In this document: positions 55,951 through 64,000 of the stretch, one piece after another
Position numbering within the stretch: the stretch's first letter is position 1
Layout: each line of letters starts with the position of its first letter
Assembly (NCBI GenBank): GCA_001770855.1
Contig: MESE01000047.1
Location: 1 to 64,000 of the forward strand
From: Burkholderiales bacterium RIFCSPLOWO2_02_FULL_57_36
GTDB lineage: Bacteria; Pseudomonadota; Gammaproteobacteria; Burkholderiales; Burkholderiaceae_D
Length of the DNA stretch: 64,000 bases
Direction of reading: 5' to 3'
Program-made: the position numbers and the translations under genes
Notes under the pieces: model-generated
Told to the model about the DNA's origin: nothing
The model's input: only the letters and a program-made list of their open reading frames with translations
Databases searched by the model: none

Positions 55951-56868
55951 CTATTTTAACTGACCTTCCAAGGACGGATATTCGTTCCAATGCAGCTTTT
56001 CGCGCAACGTATCGTAATAACTCCATCCCTGAGGGTGCAAAAAAGTGATCTTGTGCGCCGAGCGCCTGATGACGATACGATCGTGGTGAGCGAGGCTGGC
56101 CAGCAGTTGCATATCGAAGTTGACACTGCTGTCGCGGCCGCTGATCACTTCGATCACGATTTCGCTTGAGTCGGGCACCACGATCGGCCGATTCGATAGC
56201 GCGTGTGGGGCAATCGGCACCAGTCCGATTCCGGTCAGGCTCGGGTGCAGCAATGGCCCGCCGGCCGACAATGCATAAGCGGTCGAGCCGGTCGGAGTGG
56301 CAACGATCAACCCGTCGGACCGCTGGTTGTACATGAAATGTCCGTCGACTTCGACGCGCAATTCGATCATGCCCGATCCGGCGCCGCGCGACACCACGAT
56401 ATCGTTGAAGGCAACGCTGGAGACGATTGATTCGCCATCGCGCCATACCGATCCTTCCAGCAAGCCGCGTTGTTCGGACTCAACTTTTCCGGCCAGCATA
56501 TCAGCCAGCAAGGGCATCATGCGATCAAGCGGGATATCGGTCATGAAACCCAGGCGACCCTGATTAATGCCGATCAGCGGAACATTGTAGGGTGCGAGCT
56601 GGCGTGCAATGCCGAGCATGGTTCCATCGCCGCCGACCACGATCGCGGCATCCGCATGCCGGCCGATTTGTTCCGGCGTCATTGCCGCATACCCATTCAA
56701 TTGGGTATTCTCCGCAGTTTCCGCCTCCAGCACGACGGTGCGTCCGGAATCGACCAGGAAATCGGCAATTTCCGATAAAGATTGTGCAATACCCGCAGCA
56801 AAGTATTTGCCGACGATGGCAATCGTTTTGAAGGCGGTGGGTTTGACTGGAGGCTGGGAAGACGGCAT
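55951..56868 (-). CDS. nadK: NAD kinase
   Basis: A 305-residue kinase with [23 protein letters not shown] at the N-terminus, GGDGTMLG (79-86), [26 protein letters not shown] and [15 protein letters not shown]. It phosphorylates NAD to NADP. The ATG at 56868 ([10 protein letters not shown]) fits the family; the 23-codon extension is unlikely. It is divergent from the HAD gene. nadK-recN beside hrcA is a usual proteobacterial group. Confidence 0.95.
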   Translation of the reverse strand: MPSSQPPVKPTAFKTIAIVGKYFAAGIAQSLSEIADFLVDSGRTVVLEAETAENTQLNGYAAMTPEQIGRHADAAIVVGGDGTMLGIARQLAPYNVPLIGINQGRLGFMTDIPLDRMMPLLADMLAGKVESEQRGLLEGSVWRDGESIVSSVAFNDIVVSRGAGSGMIELRVEVDGHFMYNQRSDGLIVATPTGSTAYALSAGGPLLHPSLTGIGLVPIAPHALSNRPIVVPDSSEIVIEVISGRDSSVNFDMQLLASLAHHDRIVIRRSAHKITFLHPQGWSYYDTLREKLHWNEYPSLEGQLK

Positions 56869-56987
56869 GCGGCAGATTAGACCATAATTGGCGCTTGTTA
56901 GCACTATTTTGAGAGGTGCGCGGCGGTTGAAATCCATCCTAATCGTTCTTTCTGTTCAATTCCGGCAAACTGAAATCCATCGTACAT

Positions 56988-57707
56988 ATGACTCACATTA
57001 AAGCCGTACTTTTTGATCTGGACGATACTCTGTGGCCGATTGTCCCCGTCATCGTTCGCGCGGAGTCTATCTTGTTCGACTGGTTGACGGCGCACGCCCC
57101 CCAGGTTGCGCGGCAGTTCACGATCGAAAGCCTGCGCAAGCGCAGATTGGCTTTGCTGGCGGAGAATCCGCACTATGCAATCGATCTTCGGGCGCTGCGC
57201 CACACCGCGCTTTGCGAAGCTTTTACCAGTTGCGGCGAAGACCTCGCCAAGGTAGACCATGCGATGCAAGTGTTCTCCGATGCACGCAATTCGGTGACGC
57301 CGTTCGAGGATGTGCATCCGACCCTGGCGCGTTTGCATGGACGTGTAGCCTTGGGCTCAGTGTCCAACGGCGTCGCGGATCTGGGCGCAATCGGCATGGC
57401 GCATTATTTTCAGGCGTCGATCGCTGCGCACAGTTTCGGCAGCGCGAAACCGGATCCGGCAATTTTCCATGCGGCATGCGAAGCGCTCGGCGTGGTTCCC
57501 GCCGAAGCGGTATATATCGGCGACGATCCGGTATTGGACGTGGAAGGCGCGCAACGGGCCGGCCTGCGCGCCGTATGGATCAACCGTTCGGCACCGCAGC
57601 CTCGCCGGAGTTTGCCTGGTCATATAGAACCGGATGCCGTTTGCGCCACACTTTATGAGTTGGATGAATGGCTGACTGAGCGCATAATGATCCCGAACAA
57701 CCTTTAG
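56988..57707 (+). CDS. HAD-superfamily hydrolase
   Basis: A 239-residue HAD phosphatase with motif I AVLFDLDDTLWP, motif II SVSNGV, the motif III Lys in FGSAKPDPAIFHAACEALG and motif IV VYIGDDPVLDVEGAQRAGL. The helical cap lies between motifs I and II. It resembles the YjjG/YigB group of nucleotide or sugar phosphatases; the substrate is unknown. It is followed 66 bp later by hrcA. Confidence 0.88.
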   Translation: MTHIKAVLFDLDDTLWPIVPVIVRAESILFDWLTAHAPQVARQFTIESLRKRRLALLAENPHYAIDLRALRHTALCEAFTSCGEDLAKVDHAMQVFSDARNSVTPFEDVHPTLARLHGRVALGSVSNGVADLGAIGMAHYFQASIAAHSFGSAKPDPAIFHAACEALGVVPAEAVYIGDDPVLDVEGAQRAGLRAVWINRSAPQPRRSLPGHIEPDAVCATLYELDEWLTERIMIPNNL

Positions 57708-57773
57708 TAGGCCATCCGGCTAAATTGGACGATCTATCCGTACCTCGCGAGCCTGCTCGCTAAAATAGTCATC

Positions 57774-58796
57774 ATGAAACTCGATACTCGCGCGCAAACC
57801 CTGCTCAAGGCATTGGTCGAACGATATATTGCCGATGGTCAGCCGGTCGGTTCGCGCGCATTGTCAAAAATTTCCGGCCTCGATTTATCGCCGGCGACCA
57901 TCCGCAACATCATGTCGGACCTGGAGGAAATGGGTTTCGTCTCCAGTCCGCACACCTCCGCCGGGCGGATTCCGACACCACGCGGCTACCGGGTATTTGT
58001 CGATACATTGCTGACCGTACAGCCGATTGACGAGTCTTCGCTGGAATTCAGATTGCAGCCGAAACTGCAGTCCGGCTCACCACACAAGATCATTTCGAAT
58101 GCGGCGCAGGTATTGTCGTCGCTGTCGCAATTTGCCGGTGTCGTGCTGACGCCGCGGCGTGAGTCGATATTTCAGCAAATCGAATTCCTGCGCTTGTCCG
58201 AAAAACGCATCCTGCTGGTGATCGTCGCACCCAACGGCGAAGTGCAGAACCGGTTGCTGCTGACCGATGTCGATTACACACCCTCGCAATTGGTGCAGGC
58301 AGCCAACTATATCAACCTGCACTTCGGCGGCCTGAACTTTGACGAAGTGCGCATGCGGCTGCAGGGGGAACTGCGCCAATTGCGCGATGACATGACGCGC
58401 CTGATGCATGCAGCCGTCGAAGCCGGCAGCGATGCGATGACGGATGACAGCGACGATGTTGTAATATCCGGCGAACGCAATCTGCTCAGCGTCGCCGATC
58501 TCTCGTCGAACATGACGTCGTTGCGCAAGCTGTTCGACATGTTCGAGCAAAAAACCAGCCTGATGCAACTGCTCGACGTATCGAGCAAGGCGACCGGCGT
58601 ACAGATTTTCATCGGCGGCGAATCGCAACTGGTGCCGATGGAGGAAATGAGCGTGGTGACCGCCCCATACGGCGCCAACGGCAAGATCGTCGGCACGCTC
58701 GGCGTGATCGGCCCGACACGAATGGCGTACGAAAAAGTGATTCCGATCGTGGATATCACGGCCAAGTTGCTGTCGAATGCACTGAGCCAGAATTAG
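57774..58796 (+). CDS. hrcA: Heat-inducible transcription repressor HrcA
   Basis: A 340-residue repressor. The N-terminal winged helix has [23 protein letters not shown] and [20 protein letters not shown], followed by [23 protein letters not shown]; the C-terminal GAF-like domain ends [35 protein letters not shown]. HrcA binds CIRCE operators, often before groESL. No CIRCE was found in this window, so its targets are elsewhere. Confidence 0.96.
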   Translation: MKLDTRAQTLLKALVERYIADGQPVGSRALSKISGLDLSPATIRNIMSDLEEMGFVSSPHTSAGRIPTPRGYRVFVDTLLTVQPIDESSLEFRLQPKLQSGSPHKIISNAAQVLSSLSQFAGVVLTPRRESIFQQIEFLRLSEKRILLVIVAPNGEVQNRLLLTDVDYTPSQLVQAANYINLHFGGLNFDEVRMRLQGELRQLRDDMTRLMHAAVEAGSDAMTDDSDDVVISGERNLLSVADLSSNMTSLRKLFDMFEQKTSLMQLLDVSSKATGVQIFIGGESQLVPMEEMSVVTAPYGANGKIVGTLGVIGPTRMAYEKVIPIVDITAKLLSNALSQN

Positions 58797-58822
58797 GCGC
58801 GGCATTCATTCCCCGAAACAAA

Positions 58823-59290
58823 ATGGATACCATCCGCATCGGCCTGATCTCCGACACACATGGCTTGCTGCGGCCCGAGGCAACTCAGGCGCTGCAGGGC
58901 GTTGATCACATCATTCACGCCGGCGACATCGGCAATTCAAGCATCCTGGAACAGCTTGCCGATATCGCACCCCTTATCGCCGTGCGCGGCAATAATGATT
59001 TCGGCGCATGGGCTGACGCTTTGCCGACCGAAAAAACGCTTGAATTGGGCGGCGCGACCTTGTATGTATTGCATGACGTCAATGAACTTGATCTGGATTT
59101 GCAAGCTGCCGGTATTCAGGTAGTTATCTCCGGACACTCGCATAGTCCCTTGATCTCAACGCAGAATGGCGTGTTGTTTGTCAATCCGGGCAGCACCGGA
59201 CCGCGCCGTTTCAAGCTGCCGGTCTCATTGGCGTTCCTGGAAATCACGCATGGCAAAGCGGCTGCGGAACTCCGGATTTTCGATTTATAG
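58823..59290 (+). CDS. YfcE/MJ0936-type metallophosphoesterase
   Basis: A 155-residue protein with the five metal motifs: GLISDTHGLL, HAGDIGN, AVRGNNDFG, ISGHSHSP and NPGSTGPRR. Members hydrolyse phosphodiesters in vitro with Mn2+ or Ni2+; the physiological substrate is unknown. It lies 26 bp downstream of hrcA and ends 28 bp before the convergent fur gene. Confidence 0.9.
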   Translation: MDTIRIGLISDTHGLLRPEATQALQGVDHIIHAGDIGNSSILEQLADIAPLIAVRGNNDFGAWADALPTEKTLELGGATLYVLHDVNELDLDLQAAGIQVVISGHSHSPLISTQNGVLFVNPGSTGPRRFKLPVSLAFLEITHGKAAAELRIFDL

Positions 59291-59318
59291 CGGCTGTCGA
59301 TGGGCTGCGTTCCGCGTA

Positions 59319-59750
59319 TCACCGGTTGCGATGCGGACAAGCGGTCTTGGTACAGTGCGTATACAGCGCCAGCGCGTGCTCGGCAATTTCGAAACCGCGT
59401 TCGGTCGCGATTTTCTGCTGACGTTTTTCGATCTGTTCATCATAAAACTCTTCGACACGGCCGCAATCCAGACAGACAAGATGGTCGTGATGCGAGCCTT
59501 CGTTGAGTTCAAACACCGCCTTGCCGGTTTCGAAATGGTTACGATGCAACAGTCCCGCCTGTTCAAATTGCGTAAGAACGCGATAAACGGTTGCCAGGCC
59601 GACATCCATGTTTTCGTTGAGTAAAATCTTGTATACGTCCTCGGCGCTCAAATGGCGCACCGCGCTATTTTGAAAAATTTCAAGGATTTTAAGTCGCGGC
59701 AGGGTCGCTTTAAGCCCGCTGGCTTTCAGTTCTGAAGGGTTATTCATCAT
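59319..59750 (-). CDS. fur: Ferric uptake regulator Fur
   Basis: A 143-residue Fur: winged helix [16 protein letters not shown] ... [36 protein letters not shown], metal ligands in [16 protein letters not shown], and a C-terminal Cys pair [12 protein letters not shown]. It represses iron-uptake genes with Fe2+. Divergent to bamE as in many betaproteobacteria. A tonB-exbBD module likely under its control lies nearby. Confidence 0.96.
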   Translation of the reverse strand: MMNNPSELKASGLKATLPRLKILEIFQNSAVRHLSAEDVYKILLNENMDVGLATVYRVLTQFEQAGLLHRNHFETGKAVFELNEGSHHDHLVCLDCGRVEEFYDEQIEKRQQKIATERGFEIAEHALALYTHCTKTACPHRNR

Positions 59751-59830
59751 GTTGTTACTCGGATTAAGGTTATCTGCTTTATCATATAGCGTTTGGCGAA
59801 CTTGCTCAAATCAATTGAGATCCCTTTACT

Positions 59831-60484
59831 ATGCGACTGCTGTCCTTTTATTCCAATCGTGTTTCTTCGGTAGCTGCCGGTGCAGTTTTCCTTTTTTTCA
59901 CTGCAATCATTACAGGCTGCGCGTCGAAAAACCCGTTAATTGATGAACCCGTTGTCGCCGGCAAGAGTCCCGTTGCGGCTCCGACGCAGAAACAGCCTCC
60001 TGCCCCAGTCCAGACCGCAGAGGCGAAATCTGCACTGGCTCCGGCGACCACCGGAGTGCAGGTAACGAAACAGCGGCGCTTTCTCGGAATTTTTTCCCCT
60101 TATCGCATCGATATTCAACAAGGCAATTTTGTATCGAAAGAAATGCTTGCGCAAATCAAGGAAGGCATGACACCGGATCAGGTGCGCTTTGTACTCGGTA
60201 CGCCGTTATTGACGGATATCTTCCATGCCGACCGCTGGGATTACCCATTTCGCCTTCAGGAAGGCAACGGCGAAGTGACCAGCAGCCGGGTCACTGTGTT
60301 TTTCAAAGATAATCGCGTGGCGCGTATCGATGGCGGGAATTTGCCAACCGAGGAGGCTTTCCTCTCCCTTATAGCGGGCGAAAGCACAAAGACAAGTGCG
60401 AGCGCTCCTCAGCGCCCGGCTTCGCCGACACCCGCGCAGCAAACCGGGCCGTCTCCCACGGACCCGATTAACCGACGTCGCTAG
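59831..60484 (+). CDS. bamE: Outer membrane assembly lipoprotein BamE
   Basis: A 217-residue lipoprotein with lipobox ITGC (Cys about 34) after the signal. The BamE fold is [49 protein letters not shown]. Both sides have Pro/Ala/Thr-rich low-complexity parts (about 40-75 and 185-217), so it is longer than E. coli BamE (113). It belongs to the beta-barrel assembly machine. dapB starts 4 bp later. Confidence 0.93.
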   Translation: MRLLSFYSNRVSSVAAGAVFLFFTAIITGCASKNPLIDEPVVAGKSPVAAPTQKQPPAPVQTAEAKSALAPATTGVQVTKQRRFLGIFSPYRIDIQQGNFVSKEMLAQIKEGMTPDQVRFVLGTPLLTDIFHADRWDYPFRLQEGNGEVTSSRVTVFFKDNRVARIDGGNLPTEEAFLSLIAGESTKTSASAPQRPASPTPAQQTGPSPTDPINRRR

Positions 60485-60488
60485 CGGT

Positions 60489-61295
60489 ATGAATCCAATG
60501 AAAATCGCGGTGGCCGGCGCATCCGGCCGTATGGGTCGAATGCTGGTTGAAGCGATCCTCAACGCCGATGATGCGGTACTGGCCGGTGCGCTCGATGTGC
60601 CGGGCGCACCATGCATCGGCACCGATGCGGCGGCATTTCTCGGCAAATCCTCAGGTGTCGCAATCGAATCCGAACTGGTCAAGGGGTTGGCAAACGCTGA
60701 ATACCTGATCGACTTCACTCGCCCGGAAGGCACGTTGCAGCATCTGGAATATTGCACCGCGCACGGCATCAAGATGATCATCGGCACTACCGGATTCGAC
60801 GAAGCAGGCAAGGCGTCGATTCTTGCCGCATCAAAGAAAACCGCGCTCATGTTTGCGCCCAATATGAGCGTGGGTGTCAACGTGACAATGAAATTGCTGG
60901 AAATGGCCGCGAAAAGTTTTTCGGAAGGCTACGATATCGAAATCATCGAAGCGCATCATCGCCACAAGGTTGATGCGCCGTCCGGTACCGCAATCAAAAT
61001 GGGTGAAGTCATTGCCAACGCACTCGGGCGCGATTTGAAGGATGTCGCAGTGTATGCGCGAGAAGGCGTGACCGGCGAACGCGATCCATCGTCGATCGGA
61101 TTTGCAACCATTCGCGGCGGCGATATCGTCGGCGATCATACGGTGCTGTTTGCCGGCATCGGCGAGCGCATCGAGATTTCGCATAAATCGTCCAGCCGCG
61201 CGACCTACGCACATGGCAGCCTGCGCGCGGCGCGTTTCCTTGCGAATAAAACCACTGGATTGTATGACATGCAGGATGTGCTCGGCCTGCGCTGA
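60489..61295 (+). CDS. dapB: 4-hydroxy-tetrahydrodipicolinate reductase
   Basis: A 268-residue enzyme: [19 protein letters not shown] is the NAD(P)H fold, [13 protein letters not shown], and [20 protein letters not shown] holds the catalytic His/Lys. It acts in lysine and meso-diaminopimelate synthesis. ATG at 60489 or, three codons on, at 60498. bamE-dapB order is usual for betaproteobacteria. Confidence 0.95.
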   Translation: MNPMKIAVAGASGRMGRMLVEAILNADDAVLAGALDVPGAPCIGTDAAAFLGKSSGVAIESELVKGLANAEYLIDFTRPEGTLQHLEYCTAHGIKMIIGTTGFDEAGKASILAASKKTALMFAPNMSVGVNVTMKLLEMAAKSFSEGYDIEIIEAHHRHKVDAPSGTAIKMGEVIANALGRDLKDVAVYAREGVTGERDPSSIGFATIRGGDIVGDHTVLFAGIGERIEISHKSSSRATYAHGSLRAARFLANKTTGLYDMQDVLGLR

Positions 61296-61332
61296 CGCGT
61301 TGAGCGACGGATAGCCGGCTGCCCGACCGATC

Positions 61333-62058
61333 ATGAATCGCCTGTTTTCCGCGGCTGCCTTGCTTATTGCGTTGCTTCTGCACGCGGGGCTGATTGCATG
61401 GGTAATCGTCGGAGTGTGGACTCCGGTCGACAAGACACCGGAACGAGTCAGCATGGCGGTTCAGCTTTTACCGATGCAGGAAAAACCTCTGCCGGAGCCC
61501 GTGGCCTTGGCGCCATCCGCTCCGTTACCTCCGCCTGTTCCATCGCCTGCGAAACAGAAACCGATTGACGCGAAAGCTCCGCCAAAGCCCAAACCAAAAC
61601 CTGCCGCGAAGCCTCGTGTTCCACGCAAGCAGGCAACAACGGAGAGCAGGACGCCGCCCGCGCCGGTTCCTTCGAGTCCCGATCCGGTGCAGGCAGCCCC
61701 GCGTGCAGCCCCTGCTGCAACGCCCGAAGCGCAGCCTGCTCCCGTGGCGGCCGCACCTTCGATTCCGGTCAAAACCAGCGTGTCCATTCCGGCAGAATAT
61801 GCGGCCAGCAATCCCAAGCCTGTCTATCCGTCAATGGCCAAACGCTATGGTGAACAAGGAACGGTAATGCTGCGAGTGTTCGTGAAAGCCGACGGCACGG
61901 CCGGCCAAGTGGAAATAACCTCATCCAGCGGTTACCCAATACTCGACGAATCGGCTAGAACTACAATACAGCGCTGGCGCTTTCATCCCGCAACCATTGA
62001 TGGTAAGGCGGTAAGCCACTGGTATCCGCTTTCCTATACGTTTAAACTCCAAAACTAA
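61333..62058 (+). CDS. tonB: TonB-family energy transducer
   Basis: A 241-residue protein with an N-terminal membrane anchor (about 5-30), a long Pro/Ala/Lys-rich spacer (about 50-150, many KP and AP repeats) and a C-terminal TonB domain (PVYPSMAKRYGEQGTVMLRVFVKADGTAGQVEITSSSGYPILDESARTTIQRWRFHPA). It transmits proton-motive energy to outer-membrane receptors. Followed by exbB and exbD in one operon. The role in iron uptake is inferred from neighbouring fur. Confidence 0.92.
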   Translation: MNRLFSAAALLIALLLHAGLIAWVIVGVWTPVDKTPERVSMAVQLLPMQEKPLPEPVALAPSAPLPPPVPSPAKQKPIDAKAPPKPKPKPAAKPRVPRKQATTESRTPPAPVPSSPDPVQAAPRAAPAATPEAQPAPVAAAPSIPVKTSVSIPAEYAASNPKPVYPSMAKRYGEQGTVMLRVFVKADGTAGQVEITSSSGYPILDESARTTIQRWRFHPATIDGKAVSHWYPLSYTFKLQN

Positions 62059-62090
62059 TTTTATTTATTTATATCTCCCATTGGACTGTC

Positions 62091-62783
62091 ATGAACCAAA
62101 CTGTCGCGAATCAAGGCTTGAATCTGGCGCATTACTGGTCGCAAGGCGATGCAATTTCTCACGCGGTCGCCTACGTGTTGCTGCTGATGTCGATACTGAG
62201 CTGGTATTACATCCTGTCCAAAACCTGGAGCTCGTGGCGTATCCGCAAAAGCGCGGGCGCGCTGGAAGGTTTCTGGAAAGCGCCGTCCTTGAATGACGCC
62301 ATCGCCACCATCAAGCATAGTGACAGCGAGAACGTCTACACGCCGCTGGCAATGCAAAGTGCCGAAGCGGCCAATATCAGGGCACAGGAAGGGTCGCTGA
62401 ACGCGGCGACGGACCCAAGCGAGCTCATCACGCGTACCTTGCGTCAGGAAATCAACCGCGTGTCGGCACGCCTGGAAAACGGTCTGACCCTGCTGGCTTC
62501 GGTCGGTTCGACTGCACCGTTCGTGGGTCTGCTCGGCACGGTGTGGGGTATCTATCATGCGTTGATTGCCGTATCGGCAACCGGCACCGTGCAAATCGAC
62601 AAAGTCGCCGGACCGGTCGGCGAGGCCTTGATCATGACTGCATTGGGACTGGCTGTGGCTATTCCGGCAGTGCTGGCTTACAACGCATTCACTCGCGTCA
62701 ATCGCGTGACGCTGGCGGAACTCGATGCATTTGCACATGATCTGCATGCCTATCTGACAACCGGTGCACGGATCGGAAAATAA
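62091..62783 (+). CDS. exbB: Biopolymer transport protein ExbB
   Basis: A 230-residue MotA/TolQ/ExbB protein with three helices (about 22-42, 135-160, 178-200) and the family core LTLLASVGSTAPFVGLLGTVWGIYHALIAVSATG and VAGPVGEALIMTALGLAVAIPAVLAYNAF. With ExbD it forms the proton channel that drives TonB. TolQ is the alternative, but the tonB-exbB-exbD order settles it. Confidence 0.93.
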   Translation: MNQTVANQGLNLAHYWSQGDAISHAVAYVLLLMSILSWYYILSKTWSSWRIRKSAGALEGFWKAPSLNDAIATIKHSDSENVYTPLAMQSAEAANIRAQEGSLNAATDPSELITRTLRQEINRVSARLENGLTLLASVGSTAPFVGLLGTVWGIYHALIAVSATGTVQIDKVAGPVGEALIMTALGLAVAIPAVLAYNAFTRVNRVTLAELDAFAHDLHAYLTTGARIGK

Positions 62784-62822
62784 CCGGGCACTGTACTTAT
62801 TGCTTCACACTGAGGAACATTC

Positions 62823-63254
62823 ATGGCATTCGGCGGATTCAACGATAACAAGCATACAGCTCCCATGTCGGAGATCAATGTCACGCCGATGGTCGACGTG
62901 ATGCTGGTGCTGCTGGTAATTTTCATCATTACCGCACCGCTGTTTACCCACGCGGTCAAGCTCGACCTGCCGAGCGCGCAATCGGCGCCGGCGCCGGAAA
63001 AGCCGGAGACCATTTCGCTCTCCATCAACGATCAGGGAACGATATTCTGGGAAAATGCCGTACTCGATCAGAAAGACCTGGATGCCCGCCTGGCCGCTGC
63101 CGCACAAAAAAATCCGCAGCCGGAATTGCAGCTGCGCGCCGACAAATCAACCCGTTATGAAGTGATTGCGCAGGTAATGGCGGCGGCGCAAAGCAATGGA
63201 CTGACCAAAATGGGGTTCGTGACCGATCCCAAGGATGCGGTGCAAAAAAAGTAA
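62823..63254 (+). CDS. exbD: Biopolymer transport protein ExbD
   Basis: A 143-residue ExbD with one helix (about 20-42: MVDVMLVLLVIFIITAPLF, containing the proton-carrying Asp) and a periplasmic domain. SEINVTPMVDVMLVLL is the signature. Last gene of the tonB-exbB-exbD module; its stop precedes the barstar-like pseudogene. Confidence 0.94.
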   Translation: MAFGGFNDNKHTAPMSEINVTPMVDVMLVLLVIFIITAPLFTHAVKLDLPSAQSAPAPEKPETISLSINDQGTIFWENAVLDQKDLDARLAAAAQKNPQPELQLRADKSTRYEVIAQVMAAAQSNGLTKMGFVTDPKDAVQKK

Positions 63255-63544
63255 GCGCTAGAAAAGGGGATCGCAGCCGTTTGTGTAGATGGGGCGGCGA
63301 TCAGGGACTGGCCATCCGTTCACGGCGAATGCCAGAGCAAATTCGGCTTTCCCGATTTCTATGGCCGCAAACTGGAGGCCCAGATCGATTGCCTACCCCC
63401 TGAGGGACAGTGATTGCACATTCCGGTATTTTACGGAACCGGGCGCCGCAGATTCTCGATACCTTACCGGACCGTGTCGACGCAATCAACGAACGCACCA
63501 TCGAAAACAGCGAGAATCTCGCAGTGCAACTCGTGCTTCACTGA
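63255..63544 (+). pseudogene. Broken barstar-like gene
   Basis: Frame 0 from 63273 reads AAVCVDGAAIRDWPSVHGEC then KFGFPDFYGRKLEAQIDCLPPEG and a stop at 63411; a shifted frame from ~63446 gives PQILDTLPDRVDAINERTIE and NSENLAVQLVLH with a stop at 63542. Together they match the start (xxxIxDWxSFHxxFxxxFGFPDFYGxNxxAWIDCL) and end (xxxLxDxxxxVNxRxIExxxxPxLALxL) of barstar-family proteins, ribonuclease inhibitors. No start codon is left, a stop and a frameshift lie between, and part of the middle is missing. Confidence 0.6.
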
Positions 63545-63592
63545 TTTTTCACTGAAAATGCGCGTTTCCCCCGACGCTACGCACCGGGTTGA

Positions 63593-64000
<408 letters not shown>

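Noticed and set aside
56893-56915. TTAGCACT resembling half a CIRCE element between nadK and the HAD gene
   Set aside because: The second half GAGTGCTAA is missing; only one arm by chance.
59751-59830. Possible Fur box in the fur-bamE divergent region
   Set aside because: Only weak resemblance (GTTATCTGCTTTATCATAT) to the GATAATGATAATCATTATC consensus; not enough to support autoregulation.

Overview
The window reads as a chromosomal segment of a betaproteobacterium, most likely a Burkholderiales/Oxalobacteraceae-type organism of moderate GC content. This is inferred from protein resemblance and from gene order: purC-purE-purK-sua5, pgk-pyk-fba, fur facing bamE-dapB, and folK / deoxynucleoside kinase / panB. 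No rRNA, tRNA, CRISPR array, prophage or complete insertion sequence was recognised. The window opens inside a glutaryl-CoA dehydrogenase gene and closes inside leuS.

Layout. 0-8.3 kb: end of gcdH, a SemiSWEET-like transporter, then pbpC with an alpha-2-macroglobulin gene on the minus strand. 8.4-16 kb: minus-strand sua5, the purine genes purK/E/C, and the glycolytic cluster fba/pyk/pgk. 16.3-19.3 kb: ilvE, a small zinc protein, a YheT-type hydrolase and an unknown protein. 19.3-25.3 kb: a BepA-type protease, a PglL/Wzy-type glycan ligase, a type IV pilin with a sigma-54 promoter and a phased TGTC/GACA array, and an FHA / PP2C phosphatase pair. 25.4-31.4 kb: sucCD, recA (with SOS box) and recX, purM. 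31.4-37.6 kb: a tightly overlapping plus-strand series running from an AI-2E-type permease and hda to panB. 37.6-40.3 kb: carbonic anhydrase, a stand-alone SelD-N-terminal-type oxidoreductase and a DUF3047-type protein.

40.4-47.4 kb is the most unusual part. It looks like a diffusible-signal-factor (DSF) quorum-sensing locus: an RpfF-type enoyl-CoA hydratase/thioesterase (cis-2-enoate synthase), an RpfC-type hybrid kinase with REC and HPt domains, and an RpfG-type HD-GYP regulator. Unlike the classical Xanthomonas cluster it also has a ketoacyl-ACP synthase directly upstream of rpfF and a discrete acyl carrier protein, while rpfB is not seen. This suggests that signal precursors are built on a dedicated carrier. 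The DNA here is visibly AT-richer than the housekeeping genes around it. The RpfG protein also lacks the usual start of the HD-GYP motif.

47.6-56.9 kb: a chalcone-isomerase-like secreted protein, a 158-bp MITE-like element with 3-bp target duplication between dnaJ and its terminator, grpE-dnaK-dnaJ with a near-consensus sigma-32 promoter, hemH, recN, nadK. 57-64 kb (mostly plus): a HAD hydrolase, hrcA, a YfcE-type phosphodiesterase, fur (minus), bamE, dapB, a tonB-exbB-exbD energy module, a broken barstar-like gene, and the start of leuS.

All assignments were made by reading sequence, motifs and gene order. No database search was run, and family names quoted as DUF numbers are from memory.
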